DNA of 64,000 nucleotides from Brachynemurus nebulosus (GCA_035578155.1 JAPWDM010000005.1:23124877-23188876), one strand, 5' to 3'. Shown: positions 37,905 to 51,122, numbered from the stretch's first letter. The notes: generated by a model not told the origin, from the sequence alone. Program-made: numbers and translations.

Positions 37905-39952
37905 TAATCTAGTAAATAGTGTCAGATTGATATATTTTGGATATAGTCCACACAAAATTTGATATTTTTCAACGAAAACATGTTCAATATAGTCAGATTT
38001 ATAGATTTTCTTATGTAAATAATTCTTTACAAATTTGAGATTGCAGACAATCTGGCACTTTGGGAACTCCTACCGTAGAGTATCATATCTACTTGACGAA
38101 ATATTGGATGGATATGAATTGTATAGACAGTAGATAACTATGTATTATTTCATTTGCAACAACTTAATATATTCAGTTTATATCGATCAACTTTTCATAA
38201 AAAAAGATATTTATAAGGCAAAAAAAAGTTTTACTACTGCCAAAAACCTTCACTCACCCGTTCATTTGGTTAGTCGGTTATGTTTGAGAATCAAGTAAAC
38301 GTTAAATTAGATTTTGGTCTTTTTATATAAAAAAAAACTTATAATACGTAAATTTAATGTATGAAAATTCAAATCACTTGGGACCTGAGAACGGGAAAAG
38401 CGGATGTTTTAATTCTTGCTTGGAGATTTATACAACATCTTCTGTACTCTTTACTATTATATGTATGCTCCTTTTTTACGTCATGGTAAGGTCCGCTTTT
38501 CCATTTTCCACACACTGATATATTATAATGTTGGCCTTGGTGTTTTCATCAAAATTTTATAATAATGTGAAGATTTAACTTAAAACTTTAATATAAATTC
38601 AAATATTATTTTTATCATATAGGTACAAAAGGTGTTTTTAAACTTAATAGACATAAAAATTTTCTGAATGGTGGGGATAAAACGAGAAATTTTCATGTTA
38701 TGTTTTTGGTAGCTTTTAAAACAATATATTTTTTTATTTTTCTGTCTATATAAGTTACAGAGAAGTTGTCGCTATAAGAAAGAAAAGTATTATTATTAGA
38801 TCAATATGAACATAAGCCATTTTCTTCGAATTTTGATGTTTTAGCGTTTAAGGAATCAGAAGATCAATAAATCGGAGAAAAATTGTTAGGATGTTAATAA
38901 TATACGTATGTACAGGGCCGCTCCGAGGTTAATAAGCACCTGGGGTGAGATTTTGATCTGAATCATTATTTTTATTACTTCAGTATCTTTATGACACCGT
39001 ACACTATCATTATTTTCTTCAGTATTTTAAAACAAACTGTCAAGTTTAATTTTTCGGAATTTTTAAAATAATAAAATTTTGGATTTGTTATTATTATGGA
39101 AGAAGCGTGTTTAGCTATAGTACTAGCCGTACTAGCGTTTGCAACTCAAAACAAGAAAACAAAAAAGAACAAGCGTTATGTTCGTTATGTTTTTTCTAGC
39201 TTAGCCATACATGTACGCATGTATGTACATACGGTACATATCGTACATATACCCTGTTTCAAATACAATAGATCCTGAGTCAAAGTTAAAAAATTAAATA
39301 ATTCTTATATTCAAAACAAATCAATCTTCTATTATTTTCTAAAAACAAACTGCAATTTTAATATTTACTTAAGTGTAATAATGAAAGAGATAAAGCCAAG
39401 AGAACGGAAATTACTTAAATTCATATGTGATTAGGCATGGTTAAGTTTAAGTGAAATGGACCATACTAATCAATAATATAATTATGTGATATATCGCGCG
39501 TTGGCTGTCTCTACCTCGTATATCAAAAGCTACATGTTGTAGGACACACAAAAAACATATTAAATACGGTTTTTACATATATACTTATCTATATATATTT
39601 ATATACATATGGGTAGCCAATATCAAAGGGTGTAATTAGCATAAATCTTAAGCTCATAGTGATGAAAACACGGATTTAAAATATGTTTTTTTTTTGTGTC
39701 CAAAAATTGGGAGTTTTCAGATACGAGGTTGAGACAGAGTACGCGCGATATGTACAAGCCTACTTTTCCATGATGTACATCATGTACATATTATACGATC
39801 TACAATCGATTTGTATTTATCTCGGCTGGTACCGCTGGTACATAATGTACATAATATACCAGAAATATGTTTTAACGGTTTTAACTGTCATTAATGTCAC
39901 TGTACCCTCCACGTCTTAGTACTGAAGTGAATACTGATGGAATTATAAGCCA
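37905..39952. other. Gene-free stretch with a possible hAT end
   Basis: No gene supported. CAGGGCCGCTCCGAGG at 38913 resembles a hAT terminus, but no partner end was found. A 10 bp inverted pair, GAAAAGCGGA and TCCGCTTTTC, lies at about 38396 and 38493. GTACATA-type simple sequence occurs around 39210-39250 and 39770-39860. Confidence 0.4.
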
Positions 39953-40001
39953 CGATCAATAAAAGTGTCAGTATTTTGAAACAGTGTACAGGCAGCCTTA
40001 G
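39953..40001. repeat. Fragment of the GTACAGGC.RCC element
   Basis: GATCAATAAAAGTGTCAGTATTTTG followed closely by TGTACAGGCAGCCTTAG matches the right end of the element at 46729-47123 (there CAATAATGTCAGTATTTC ... TGTACAGGCCACCTTAG). Only one end is recognisable. Confidence 0.55.
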
Positions 40002-41119
40002 TATTATCGCCGTTTTTTCATTTTTTTCCAGATCTTATTTATCGAAATCGATGAAACTTGAGCAAACTGTGACACAAAAAGGTTTCAGTATTTTAAGGAC
40101 AAATTTTTTTTCATAAATCACGTGACTTAAAACAGACATTAAAAATATATCCTTCTGTGTTTAGTATGTTTTTGACTATACTTTTGAATAAACTGTCATT
40201 ATATTTCAATTGACATGCATCAATTTTGATTTTTAAATTATTGTTACGTGTCTGATTTTACTGTTCGCGTTCGATATCAGTTTTGATTACGATTATACAA
40301 AATTACAGGGATTAAATTCTAATCACAATCTTCGTGCAACCGACCATAACCACGTAAGTAGGTCACAGAGTTTGGTAGCTTTTTTTTTTTCAAACAAACT
40401 TCGTTAAAAAAGAATTGGTAAAAATTAAAAAGCTACAAAAATTATAATAATTATTGTTCCTTTTTTTTTAATGTGCTCGCTATCATCAAACGTTAAATTA
40501 TGTACATGTGAATTAGGTTGTGCACACACACATAATATATATATTTTCGCATGTGCTATGCTCACAATGCAATGCAATAATTCGTAGTGTTTTAAATTAG
40601 CGGTTTGTTTGTACTGGCTGCAAGGGTAATTAAATGTTGGTTAATCCTGCTACTATAATTTTAACACTATTTTATACGTTATATTATGTTTTATGGGATA
40701 TAGTGCTATTGAGAGTGTCAAAAAATAAGTCAATTTTTTAAAAATTAAAAATTTACATAACTTATCTACTGCCCAGCTGTAAGCGAGAAAATTTTGTTTT
40801 AGATCTTGGGTTTTTGAATAAAAATTAATCATAAATCATTTGATAATAATCAGCACGACAAAGATCGCGATGGCTATGACGTCATAATGTTAATGTGTTG
40901 AGAGCTTGTACATATCAAAATTATTAAAATTTAGTACGAAAAATTATTAGTGGTTTTTGAATTAATTAGCAAAGTGTGACAAAGGATTTATAAAAACTAA
41001 TTCTGGTTACAGAATATCTAATATCATTGTATTATTTCCATACTAACTGTACCCGCGATGTCGTTCACGCATAAAATCTGTGAGAAGTATATAAGTATAA
41101 TAGTTATAAAGCATTTGCA
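40002..41119. other. Gene-free AT-rich stretch
   Basis: Nothing recognised. Confidence 0.45.
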
Positions 41120-41600
41120 TAGAACAATAGTTTTGCGTAATGCATGCACATGTTCAAAATGGTTTTTCTATTTTCCCGTGGGAATGAGACATTTTCCCGG
41201 AGTAAAAAGTATCTTAAATGTTGACCCAGGTAATAGGTTATCACCACACCAAATTTCATAAAAATGCGCTCAATAGTTTTTGCGTAATATATGCACATGC
41301 TCAAAATGATTTTTCTATTTTCTCATGGGAATGAGACACCTTCCCGGAATAAAAAGTATCTTAAATGTTGACCTAGGTAATAAGTTATCACCACACCAAA
41401 TTTCATAAAAATGCGCTCAATAGTTTTTGCGTAATGTGTGCATATGATCAAAATGGTTTTTCTATTTTCCCATGGGAATGAGACATTTTCCCGGAGTAAA
41501 AAGTATCTTAGATGTTGACCCAAGTAATAGGTTATCACCAAATTTCATTAAAATCCGTCCAGTAGTTTTAGCGTGATGCGTGAACAGACAGACAAAAATG
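41120..41600 (+). repeat. Three-and-a-half tandem copies of a 147 bp repeat tail
   Basis: The word GCGTAAT (or GCGTGAT) recurs at 41135, 41282, 41429 and 41571, giving steps of 147, 147 and 142 bp. Each unit holds TTTTCCCGTGGGAATGAGAC, AAAGTATCTTA.ATGTTGACC and CCAAATTTCATAAAAATGCG. The last unit ends AAAATCCGTCCAGTAGTTTT.GCGTGATGCGTGAACAGACAGACAAA-like text, a form I know from 3' tails of interspersed repeats in insect genomes. The step length is a multiple of three, so minus-strand frames repeat the same peptide; they are not genes. Confidence 0.88.
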
Positions 41601-42452
41601 TTAAAAATCGCTGTTTTGATATCTAAATCGATAACTATTTACAGTACTAGTACAATTTTTAAAAAATATTCCATGTACAGAAATGGTATCGTTACAGTTT
41701 TATTATATGTATAGATAATTGTACCAAACAAGCTCAATAACTTTTTTAATTAGACATTTTCAATAAGTTATTCAATACAAAAATTTATAGCAAGCAATAA
41801 TTGCATAGCAACAGTAATTCAAAATAAAAAGACACGATTGTATGTTTAGGTAAATAAACATTATGACATCGTTTTATATACGCTCGAGTGGTCTCAGGAA
41901 CTGCGATCCGTTATTGGTACAAAGCTTAAGAATTTATTTTTAATTTGATATAAATTTTTAAATATTACGTAATAATTAAAAGAGTTTTCTTATAAAACTT
42001 AAATATGATCTTTCCATTTGAGAAACAACAAAATATTTCTTCAAAGAAGTGTCTATAAACAGTGAGCGGTGTTTGAGTAGCCGAAAAAACAAACATACAG
42101 TTGAGAAAAAATTAAGCAATAATTGTTATTGATAAAAATGGCAATGATATATGAACGGACGGACAGATATCGTAGTCTTACCATAATGATTCCATTTATT
42201 ATTATTTAGGTACGATTTTCTAAAAACGATTAAATTATTTTCACGTATGCAAAATTATTTTTCACATCAATTTTCTTTATAAGTTGCAGTTGGCCCTCGT
42301 TAATTTGATACCCCATATGCTTACCGTTTTGTTAACACTATCTAACATACGTTATTGAAACAGTCTATATTTAGTTTCTGATTAGTAACACGCAAATACT
42401 AACTAATATAGAAATAACAATTTGATTTTTTTTTTGAAAATGATTTATTTTA
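41601..42452. other. Gene-free AT-rich stretch
   Basis: Nothing recognised. Confidence 0.45.
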
Positions 42453-42915
42453 TTAGGGTTCTTTTATAGCATGTACGAAAAAATAATTGTAAAATATATT
42501 TTTAAGTATGTTAGAAACATTTAATTGGTGATAAGCGGTTTTTATAGTCCTGTGGTGTCACTTAATAACCAGAATCACCTCCAAAGTGTTTTCTAACTCA
42601 ATTTAATTTTTTTTTTTTTATTTACGGTCCAACCTCAATATAACGAATTTTAAGGCGATTAGAAAAATCGTTATTTATATCGGGTCTTTTACAGTTCCTC
42701 TGGCAAGAAACTTTACACTCGGGATTAAAAGTCACACTTTAGTTCTTTTTGGAATATCATTTCTAGACTGCTTGTGCATATTTAAGTCAATAGAAACAAA
42801 TTCAATGTTGGTTAAGGTGAAAAAATATCTATCCGTCTACTTAATTTTAGTTTCATCTGTAAAAAAATTGTGACGATTCCACAAAAGTGTCATAGTTTTG
42901 ACTACGGAACCCTAA
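42453..42915. mobile_element. Possible element with TTAGGGTTC ends
   Basis: TTAGGGTTC at 42453 is inverted as GAACCCTAA at 42907-42915; the right end reads, reversed, TTAGGGTTCCGTAGTC, a word I recognise from widespread insect repeats. The match is only 9 bp. Inside, CCAACCTCAATATAACGAA (about 42630) with the inverted TCGTTATTTATATCGGG looks like a Tigger-type end, perhaps a nested fragment. Confidence 0.4.
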
Positions 42916-44811
42916 AAAGGGAAAAATTATTGAACAAAATAGCTCGTTTAGTGACTGACTGATCTTTTAGGAGTCGTTACATTCGCGATACGTTTAAAAG
43001 AGTGGTTTTTTTTTGCATAATATACTACCCTAAACCTTCGAGATATTTGTGTTTGTATATTTGTTGCACGATCGTGTATTTTCATGCATTTACCGATGTT
43101 GTTGACAATGCTGGTAAGTTACATTTCCCGAACGTTTGTTTATATCCATAGAAACCAAAAAATAACAGTGCGGTAAGTGAAATAGATGCGTGGTAAGTGA
43201 AATTAGCTCAAAAATGATTGTAATTATTTATTTATATTGAAATTAAAAGTACAATTTGAACAATTAGGAAAATAAATTGATTAATATGAACATTTTCACT
43301 AGTTTGCACATTATTATTATTATTGTTGGCATTAATCTTCTTATTTTATTGACATTTCAAAAGGTCGTTCAATCATTAAAATTTTCTGTAATTTTCATAA
43401 TCTTCCTTTCATTTTACGAGAATAAATTTGCAGCCAAAAATAAAATGCTTCATCAATTTCATTATTCTCACTAATATTATTATAGTTTAATAAACTATTT
43501 TCCTCAATTTTTTTAATAGAAAATTCGAAAAAATATTCACGCCAGTGGAAATATTGACACTTAATTTTTTATTTACAAATATAGTTCTCAATTGTCACTA
43601 CAAGGATTCGTATTAGTTGCTTCATATAAATATTTATAATATTTATTCATGGCATTCTATGTCATAACATAGAAATTTAAATTTCAGTTATATTATCCGA
43701 ATGTTATTTTTTATTTAATAAGTTTTATTCTTTAATTATTTTAAATCGGTCGTGCAATACGCGATGCGTTAAGTGCATTTACTGATCTCGAAAATTGTAA
43801 AAATTCGACTCTGTGGGTCTCGTTTTCGCAACATTTTCTCGATCAGTAAAAGCAACTTACCGACCTTATATTGTAAAATACTATTACACTTATACCTTTA
43901 TTGAATTTAATATAATATTATGTAAATCTATTTACATGTTCCCACAGACACACCTAGACAAATGTTCATTTCAAATTGTCTAATTACAAGAGATGAACAA
44001 TCAGGCGGGTGAGTTAATTTGTATTTGTTGCTAACTTCATTCATATACATATATATTAGTTATATTCCAAACTAATCTATAATTTCCTTATTAACACTGA
44101 CACAGCCTAACTATACATATTATATATTTGCTGTAGTATGCTTGTTAGATAACTAATACAACAGTTTAGATAATTATCTAACCTATTTCCTAAGCCCACA
44201 ATTGCTTAAGTAATCAGCAACTTTTCAACAACTAGTTATTTATCATTAAAACTATTGGTACCACTACGAAGCATACTAAACAATAAAGGTGAAATCAATT
44301 AGTCAATTCCGGCGAGATATCTGATGCAGATATACATAAGTATATTTGATTTTGATGTTAGAAATCATTTTAGAAATATTTTTGATTTGCAAACGAGGAA
44401 ATCTCGATGGGACAACTAAGAATAATTTTGTTATATGTTCTTGTTATCATACATACTTGTGCTGCTCTCTGTTCCGTAATTTGGTTTCTAGGCTTTTATA
44501 GTTCTAACAACGAAATCCTTATAATTTCGTGATTTTTGCGTAGCAAAGGTTATCAACCAGTAGTTGATCATTTTGTAAGAGTCTGATAAGTCAGATTTTG
44601 TGCAATTTATAAGAGAAGTGTTGTTTTTAAACCTTCTTTTTGTACTTTTTAAAACTGGTCAACTGTATTGTATGGAAAAATTTTAGTTGTCCTCGAGACC
44701 CGTCATTTTTCTTTTTACAGTCCTGAAGTTAACGGGTGTATAATTTTCGTTTTACCAATGATTCGAATTTGAAATTCTTTAGAAAAATCTTTAATGGTTT
44801 CAACCACAGAG
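42916..44811. other. Gene-free stretch with a hairpin
   Basis: No gene. At 43770-43866 TAAGTGCATTTACTGATC and GATCAGTAAAAGCAACTTA form an imperfect hairpin. GGTAAGTGAAAT occurs twice near 43170 and 43192. The 65-codon frame at 43277-43474 is Ile/Phe-rich and without family features. Confidence 0.45.
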
Positions 44812-45144
44812 TACAGAGGTACAGCAACTATCTCTATCGTGTAATCTGCAGTGTGTACTTCTGGGCACATTAGGCTACTAAGTTGTCACTCTCTCAGTAG
44901 CAGTCGCTGAGTGTAGGTCAGTCGCAAGACAATGGATTTGATCGTTGTTAGTATTGTAGAACTCCCACACGTAGCGTTGTGGTATCACACATATGTATGT
45001 GAAGAAGATTACTCACGCTAACACAGTTTACCGCACAAATACAAAGTAAACACCGTACACGTATATAACATATTTTCTATCTCTTACTGGTTACACTGGT
45101 TCCAGTAGTATAGAGATAGATATGTTGTCTCTAGTGCTCTCCGG
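44812..45144. repeat. Dispersed MITE-like repeat, copy 2
   Basis: Homologous to 3681-4050 in the same orientation (shared GCGTTGTGGTATCACAC, TATTTTCTATCTCTTACTGG). The ends are imperfect inverted repeats: ACAGCAACTATCTCTATC against GTATAGAGATAGATATG. Confidence 0.72.
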
Positions 45145-46728
45145 TTTCAACAATAAAAAAACGCTTGATATAAAGAACAACCCCCAGCTTCGTTTTTCGT
45201 TTAATATCTATTTCTGTTATCTATCTATTTCCCCAAGTGTCCACAGAATTTGTGGGTATGGCTTTCAGACTTGGGAAGATCTAAGAAGAAACTTGTAGCT
45301 TCTGTTTATGGATACTGCTACAGAATTTCGATTTTTGTTGGAACGTTAATAAGTTATCGATTGCTAAAGATAATATGTCGGTCCACGTGGACTATTACCT
45401 TAATTAGCTGGTAGGCTAGACTATGTTGATTTTATCAATTTTTTAACAATTTATTAACCTGATATATTATTAAAATATAATATGTTCCGGAATTGAAATA
45501 GCCTGTATCTGTCCGCCAAAAAGTACACCTGGATGTCTGTCCTCATTACCTATATTGATTTTATAAAATATCTATAAAATTTTCCATTAAAATTATAATA
45601 TTTGTTAATGCAACTATACATTTAAATCTATCAATTTTTATTCATCAAATTCTGTTAGATTAATAGAAAATTTATTTTAATAATGGCACAAAATAATTTT
45701 AATATTGAAAATAGAACAAAAATAGAGGAGGATCAATGAACGTTTGGATTAGTATGATATTTAAATAATTAACAAATAATATTTATTTTAATAATTATTA
45801 TTTGGCATGCATTATTTAAAATAATTATATATTAATAAATAATTACAGAATATTAGTTTTAAATTGATTTTTTTTTTTTTTTTTGCTAAATAATATTTTT
45901 TGAGCTGATCCGTACTACTTATTAAATTTAAATTGATTTTTTTTGCTAAATAATATTTTTTGAGCTGATCCGTACTACTTATTAAATACAAACAAACCCC
46001 ATGTGTCCATCTGTTTTATTTTAAAAATCTATATTCCATTCTAAATGTTCCACGTATTTACTTATATTTTCGATTTTTTAAATATACTTACTGTTTTCTT
46101 AAAAAAACGGACATTCTGAGTATTTTCGAGTGTCATTCGGACTTAAAAATGTTCTTTCACCTTTGTAAAATATTTGTTTTGAAGAAGAGACTAAAACACA
46201 GATGAGACAGATCAAGTCTACCTATAAAAAAGTGAAATCTTAAAGTTGCAATAAGTAGCAATTTACACTACTACTACTTTAGTCTGTTATTGACTGCCGT
46301 GGTGTTCACGTCAAAATAAAAATCATGTTTTTTTAATCAACTCGTGAAATTTAAACAGAAAAAGATATGAAGTGTGTCGTATTTAAGTGTAAAAATTCTA
46401 TTGAATAAAAAATTTCTCAAAATAAAGGGATGTCTTTCTTAAAATAAATAAATTTATTTTTAATTGGTGATTAGTTGTCAAATATGTCGGCCATCATAGT
46501 ATATAGTGTATGAATGCGAACTGCATATATCATCATCAAAATATATTACTAACACATTGGTATATTTGTGTCCATACATCGTGTGTTGTGATTGTATGTG
46601 TGCTGTGTTACGTCACCCATTGATTACAGTGGGAACAGTTTGGTAGACATTCTAGTTTGACCCCTTGGACTAAAAGCATTGTCAATTTTTTGACCAGTGA
46701 GCGATAAATAAAACAATGGTTACTTCAT
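45145..46728. other. Gene-free stretch with a tandem duplication
   Basis: No gene. A unit of about 60-66 bp containing GCTAAATAATATTTTTTGAG and CTGATCCGTACTACTTATT is present twice in tandem at 45861-45985. The copies differ mainly in the length of a T run (18 against 8), so the duplication is recent. Confidence 0.7.
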
Positions 46729-47123
46729 AGGCGGCCTGTACACGATCAGTGATACTGTCAGCAGGGCCGGACCTAGCCTAAGTGGCACCCGGGGCAGGGT
46801 CAAAAAATCACGCCCCTGTAGAAAATAATTTTTTTTTCATCAGTTAAACAAGTGACGAACAAAAAACAAAAAAATACGTCACATACCTAATTTTGGCCTT
46901 AAATCACCTTTTGGCGTCCCTAAAACCTGCCGCCCGGGACACGTGCCCCGGCTGGTCCCCCTAGATCCGGCTCTGACTGTCAGCATTTACTGACAAATAA
47001 TGAATCATTATTTTTATAATATAAATTTTGTATACGAATACTTCAGTATTATCAAGAATACACGATCAATAATGTCAGTATTTCAAAATACTGACAGTCT
47101 TACTGATCATGTACAGGCCACCT
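46729..47123. mobile_element. TIR element with AGGYGGCCTGTACA ends, split by a hAT MITE
   Basis: Left AGGCGGCCTGTACACGATC and reversed right AGGTGGCCTGTACATGATC are inverted. The element is interrupted at 46762-46975 and has about 170 bp of its own. A related end lies at 39953-40001. No target duplication could be settled. Confidence 0.75.
46762..46975. mobile_element. Nested hAT MITE, CAGGGCC family, perfect 8 bp target duplication
   Basis: ACTGTCAG stands at 46754-46761 and at 46976-46983. Ends CAGGGCCGGACCTAGCC and, reversed, CAGAGCCGGATCTAGGG. The family core AAGTGACGAACAAAAAAC is at about 46850. 214 bp, non-coding. Confidence 0.93.
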
Positions 47124-48616
47124 TAGAGTTTTTGATGCGTAGAATCTAAAAATAACAATTGAAAAAATGTAATTCCGGGAGAATATTCTGGAATATAGTC
47201 GAATGTTAAATAAAGATTGGTTTTAACTTTCACAATATTAACTTTGCTACAGAAAAACTTGATATGGTAAAAATAAATTTTTCAGGAACAGGAAAAGATT
47301 TGTTTCTATTACTATATTCAAGCTGGATGTCTGTAAATTTAATCCATTGTGTCCTGTGTTTCATGTCTCAAACAATTCTCATTCAATTTACATAAAAAAA
47401 GTTCGATTAATTTGCCTAATTCAATCAAAAACAACCCACATCAAATGACACACTTTATGTGGTCTTTCTTATTTAAATTAAAAATGTTTTTTTTGATAAA
47501 ACTCACAAAAAAAAAGTAAAGATAAAATAAAATCATTAACTTAATTAAAAATTAAAATTTAAGTAATTCTCATTTTTATTCTTTTAATTAGACGATAATA
47601 CATACACAGGGACAGCCATACACGCAAACACACAAATACATTAACAAACGTCCTTCTAAAAAAATTTAAAAAAAAAGAAAAAACTGAAAAAAAGCACATA
47701 ATATTCTTTTACATCATCATCTAATTTTGTTTAAACTGTTAATTTTTATGTACATAACTCGGCACTCATTTCATCTCTATTTAAAAGTGAAAAACAAATA
47801 AAAACAAATGAAATCAATTAGAAGAAATTATTATGCCCCGAAGTGAAAAATAAAATGGGGAAGAAAACTCTCTCCGGTTCACTCGCACGTCATTCATTTA
47901 TTTAGATTTGTACACAGTGAACAAAATGAAAATGACTGTGTGTAACTCTCCTCGCTATGGGGTTCATCATTCTCCAGATCTAACCCACCACTCCCACCGT
48001 CAGTCCAACCGACAGTTCCAACGTCGAACTCCAATCAACTACTTTGAATCAAACATAGTGAATATTATATTGATTGGTGTATAACAAAATATACAGCTAA
48101 GGGTATAGATATTTTAACACTGAAGGGGTATTTGTCAATCCGAAAGGCATTCGAATATATATCCATAATGTTATTTTATTTTATTATAATTTTATTTTAT
48201 TATAAAATATTGTTTCATAACACACTTTATCATGATACGTGAGGATTGTTGTACAAAATTTTGGGATGTCATAAATTAGTCCCAAATTCCAGTGACTTAT
48301 ATTCCAAATTTCATTACATTTTAGACTAAGCGAATTTTCATCCGTCGTATCTGACATGCCTTACTGTGTATTTTATGGTGCAAGATGACATACAACGAAT
48401 GAAAATTTGCTTACTTTAAATTATAAAGAAATATGGAATTTAGAATTCTAGGAATTTTTATTTGATACTTTTAAAAACTTTTCGCCGTAGGTTTTTAAAA
48501 TTTTTCTATTTGAAAACATTTAGTTCTTTTACCGTGGATTTTTAAAACTTTCAAAGTGGTTTATTCAATTTTTAATTTTATTTTTATCCCCCATTTTTAC
48601 CGAACCTTGTTAAGAA
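47124..48616. other. Gene-free stretch, partly higher complexity
   Basis: The segment 47860-48060 is less AT-rich than its flanks. It contains an open frame of 52 codons at 47926-48084 (plus) rich in His, Arg and Ser, without recognisable domain or splice context; I do not call it a gene. Confidence 0.4.
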
Positions 48617-48903
48617 CAGGGCCCACTCTAGAGGGGGGCAACCCGGGCATTTGTAAGTTTTTGTAAAAAGAGAGTGGCATTTTACAAGTGACGAGTAAAA
48701 AAAAGATTTTCCCGGGGCGGAAAATTAAAAGGGTGGGCATTTTGTAAAAAAGGGGCGGCATTTTACAGCCGATGAGCAAACAAAAAAAAATGTTTCTGAT
48801 GTAAAAAAAAGTAAAGAGAGAGGGTGGCATTTTTATATCAGCGCCCAAAAGAAAAAGATCATCGATTTTGCACCGGGGCGACGTAAACGCTAGAGCGGGC
48901 GCT
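48617..48903. mobile_element. hAT MITE, CAGGGCC family
   Basis: GTTAAGAA (48609-48616) and GTTAAAAA (48904-48911) form an 8 bp duplication with one mismatch. Ends CAGGGCCCACTCTAGAGG and, reversed, AGCGCCCGCTCTAGCG. The core GTGACGAGTAAAAAAAAG is at about 48690, and a diverged second core is at about 48770. GGGTGGCATTTT-like phrases occur three times, so the interior is partly duplicated. The 108-codon minus frame spans it and is not a gene. Confidence 0.8.
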
Positions 48904-48911
48904 GTTAAAAA

Positions 48912-50292
48912 CCATCCCCACAACTGCCAGCTATTAAGGAGGATTTTGACGATTTAGGTTTTCAAAACTAGTGATTTTATTTTTATTCTGAAAATGCTGA
49001 AATATCTTCGGAACGGACGAACCAATTTTCATCGAACCGGGATAAGAATCATCCCAAAATTATTAGTTTTCAAATAGAAGAAACCACATTAAAATTGGTT
49101 AAACAGACACACAAACACACATACACCCACTCTTATCCCAAACGTGGATAAAAAAAATCGGTAATTACAGAAATTACTCCTTACAAGATTTCACGAATCA
49201 CAACAGTCTATACTATAGTAATAAAGTTTCATTGTGAAATTTTTTGAAACATGCGGTAAATGTTCGACCATTATATTTATGATTATTTTCAAAACAATAA
49301 AACAAAGTAGTTTTTCATTTTGCCTTTTTCCTGACTATCATCCACTTAAAGAAAGAAATGATGGTATGTACGTTTGAATGCGCATCTGGTTCATAATATG
49401 TCTCACAGAATTTCTTGAGTTTCTTTAAATGAAGTTGTTAGTCATTTCTCTCTACATATTATATATACCTACCTATAGTCTCGCTCGCTACTCCCAGTGA
49501 TTCAACTCTTCAACTTTATTGGTTATATAAAAAGTCGTCAGTGGAGCCCACATGTTTTTATATATTTATACGGGAGTATAATCGTAAACGAACGAATTAC
49601 GGGGGGACAATTTAAGTGAAAAAACATTTGCCGGGTAAGAGAAACTTATGTTTATATAAATCAGTTTTTTCCATTTTTGTGTATTTGTTAAATATACATA
49701 AAGAATAAAGAAATTTTATGATTTTTGTGTGGTCTGGGAATTTTTATTTTTGACTATAAAATTAATTGGAACTATATGAGTTCACATATGGGCTGTGTGT
49801 GGATACTTTCTGATGTTTATTGTAGCCTGGACGTAAAGAAATAGTTTAGTTTTTTATTTAATAGATATGACCGAATGTATATTAAACTAAAAAAAGGTTT
49901 AGGATACTGTGGCAAATTTCATCAGATTTAAACCTTGAAATTATTTTACTAAAAACATTCTGTGTGAGGCACAGTCATATTTTCAAGTCGGATAGTAAAA
50001 TTAATATTTACAGAGGGAAAAAATCAAATTTTAAAAAGAATAAAAAAAGTTAGTGTTGAGTCACTCAAGTTATTTAATAGAAAGGTAATAGTATATTGAA
50101 TCTAGGATCAAAAATGGTTGGAGCGCAGTAGAAACATGCTTTTTTCGTAATTATATTTCCGGTTTTTCCATGTACCACTGTCACATATTTATCTTTATCA
50201 CTGTACAGAATACGTATCCATTTCTATTTAGTTATCTATACAGACACAGATTTGTAGGCTCTGTTTCGTACTGTCAGCCATATACATACATA
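48912..50292. other. Gene-free stretch
   Basis: No gene. At 49005-49140 the text (GGAACGGACGAACCAATTTTC ... AAACAGACACACAAACACAC) resembles the tail of an interspersed repeat. Confidence 0.4.
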
Positions 50293-50455
50293 CAGGGTCG
50301 TAGCTATGGAGAGGGGCATTAAGGGGCAATGCCCTAACTTAAGTCTTCCATGTCCTTTGCAAATTGTTGCATATTTTTCGACCATACCAAAATGCATAAG
50401 CGAATATATTTGGGACGAAGTTACTATTTGGCACCTCAGTTTTCTCATATAGAAC

Positions 50456-50874
50456 GTAAAAGCCCCTATACCGGAACACTATTTTTAGGTGTGTAATTAA
50501 AATGGCTTATAAAAATTGACAAATAAATTAAACACCCATTTTTTTTTTAATAAGCATAAAAGAAAGTTTTTTTTAATCCAATGAATATGTTTTTTTAAAA
50601 ACACAACACAAAAATTTTTATTTATTAATGTTTTTCTTTAAAAAATGCCGACGTCTATATTCAAACAAAGGAATATTAATGACACTAGGAGTTGGGAACC
50701 GATATACAAACAGACGTGTAATATCAGTAATATGACACATAAAGCGGCAGCTAGACGTCAAAGTAGGAAACATAGAATGGTTTAAGTATCAGACGTAAAT
50801 AAAGGATCAAAATACTGTTTTTAATAACAAAAATACTGTTTTTATGAACAAAAATTGTTTAATATATACATATA

Positions 50875-50943
<69 letters not shown>

Positions 50944-51117
50944 CTTTAATTAAGTAAGGAAACATTAAATTCGAGGTGAATTTAAATTGAAAAATAATCT
51001 TTCTATTAATAATAATTTTTTGTTATCAGAGGTTTCTTTTAAAAATAACTTCATTAATATATAAGTGTCAAAACTGTTCGGACATATGATCGCGTTCCGG
51101 TATAGGGGCTTTTACGT
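50456..51117. mobile_element. Nested TIR element with ACGTAAAAGCCCCTATACC ends
   Basis: The first 22 or more bases (ACGTAAAAGCCCCTATACCG...) are exactly inverted at the right end (CGGTATAGGGGCTTTTACGT). The right 175 bp match 5830-6013, which follows a (TA)n run just as here (50876-50941). Superfamily is undetermined. Confidence 0.82.
50876..50941. repeat. (TA)n microsatellite inside the nested element
   Basis: A TA run at the same position relative to the element's right end as the longer run at 5660-5829. Confidence 0.95.
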
Positions 51118-51122
51118 TACTT

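Noticed and set aside
38913..38960. CAGGGCCGCTCCGAGG as a full hAT element
   Set aside because: No matching right end or octamer duplication was found; mentioned only as a possible fragment.
41104..41541. Minus-strand frames with a repeated YYLGQHLRYFL peptide
   Set aside because: The peptide repeats because the 147 bp DNA repeat is a multiple of three; the plus-strand repeat explains it and the frames lack any family likeness.
47926..48084. 52-codon open frame rich in His/Arg/Ser in a less AT-rich segment
   Set aside because: No homology I recognise, no splice context, and length is compatible with chance. RNA-seq would decide.
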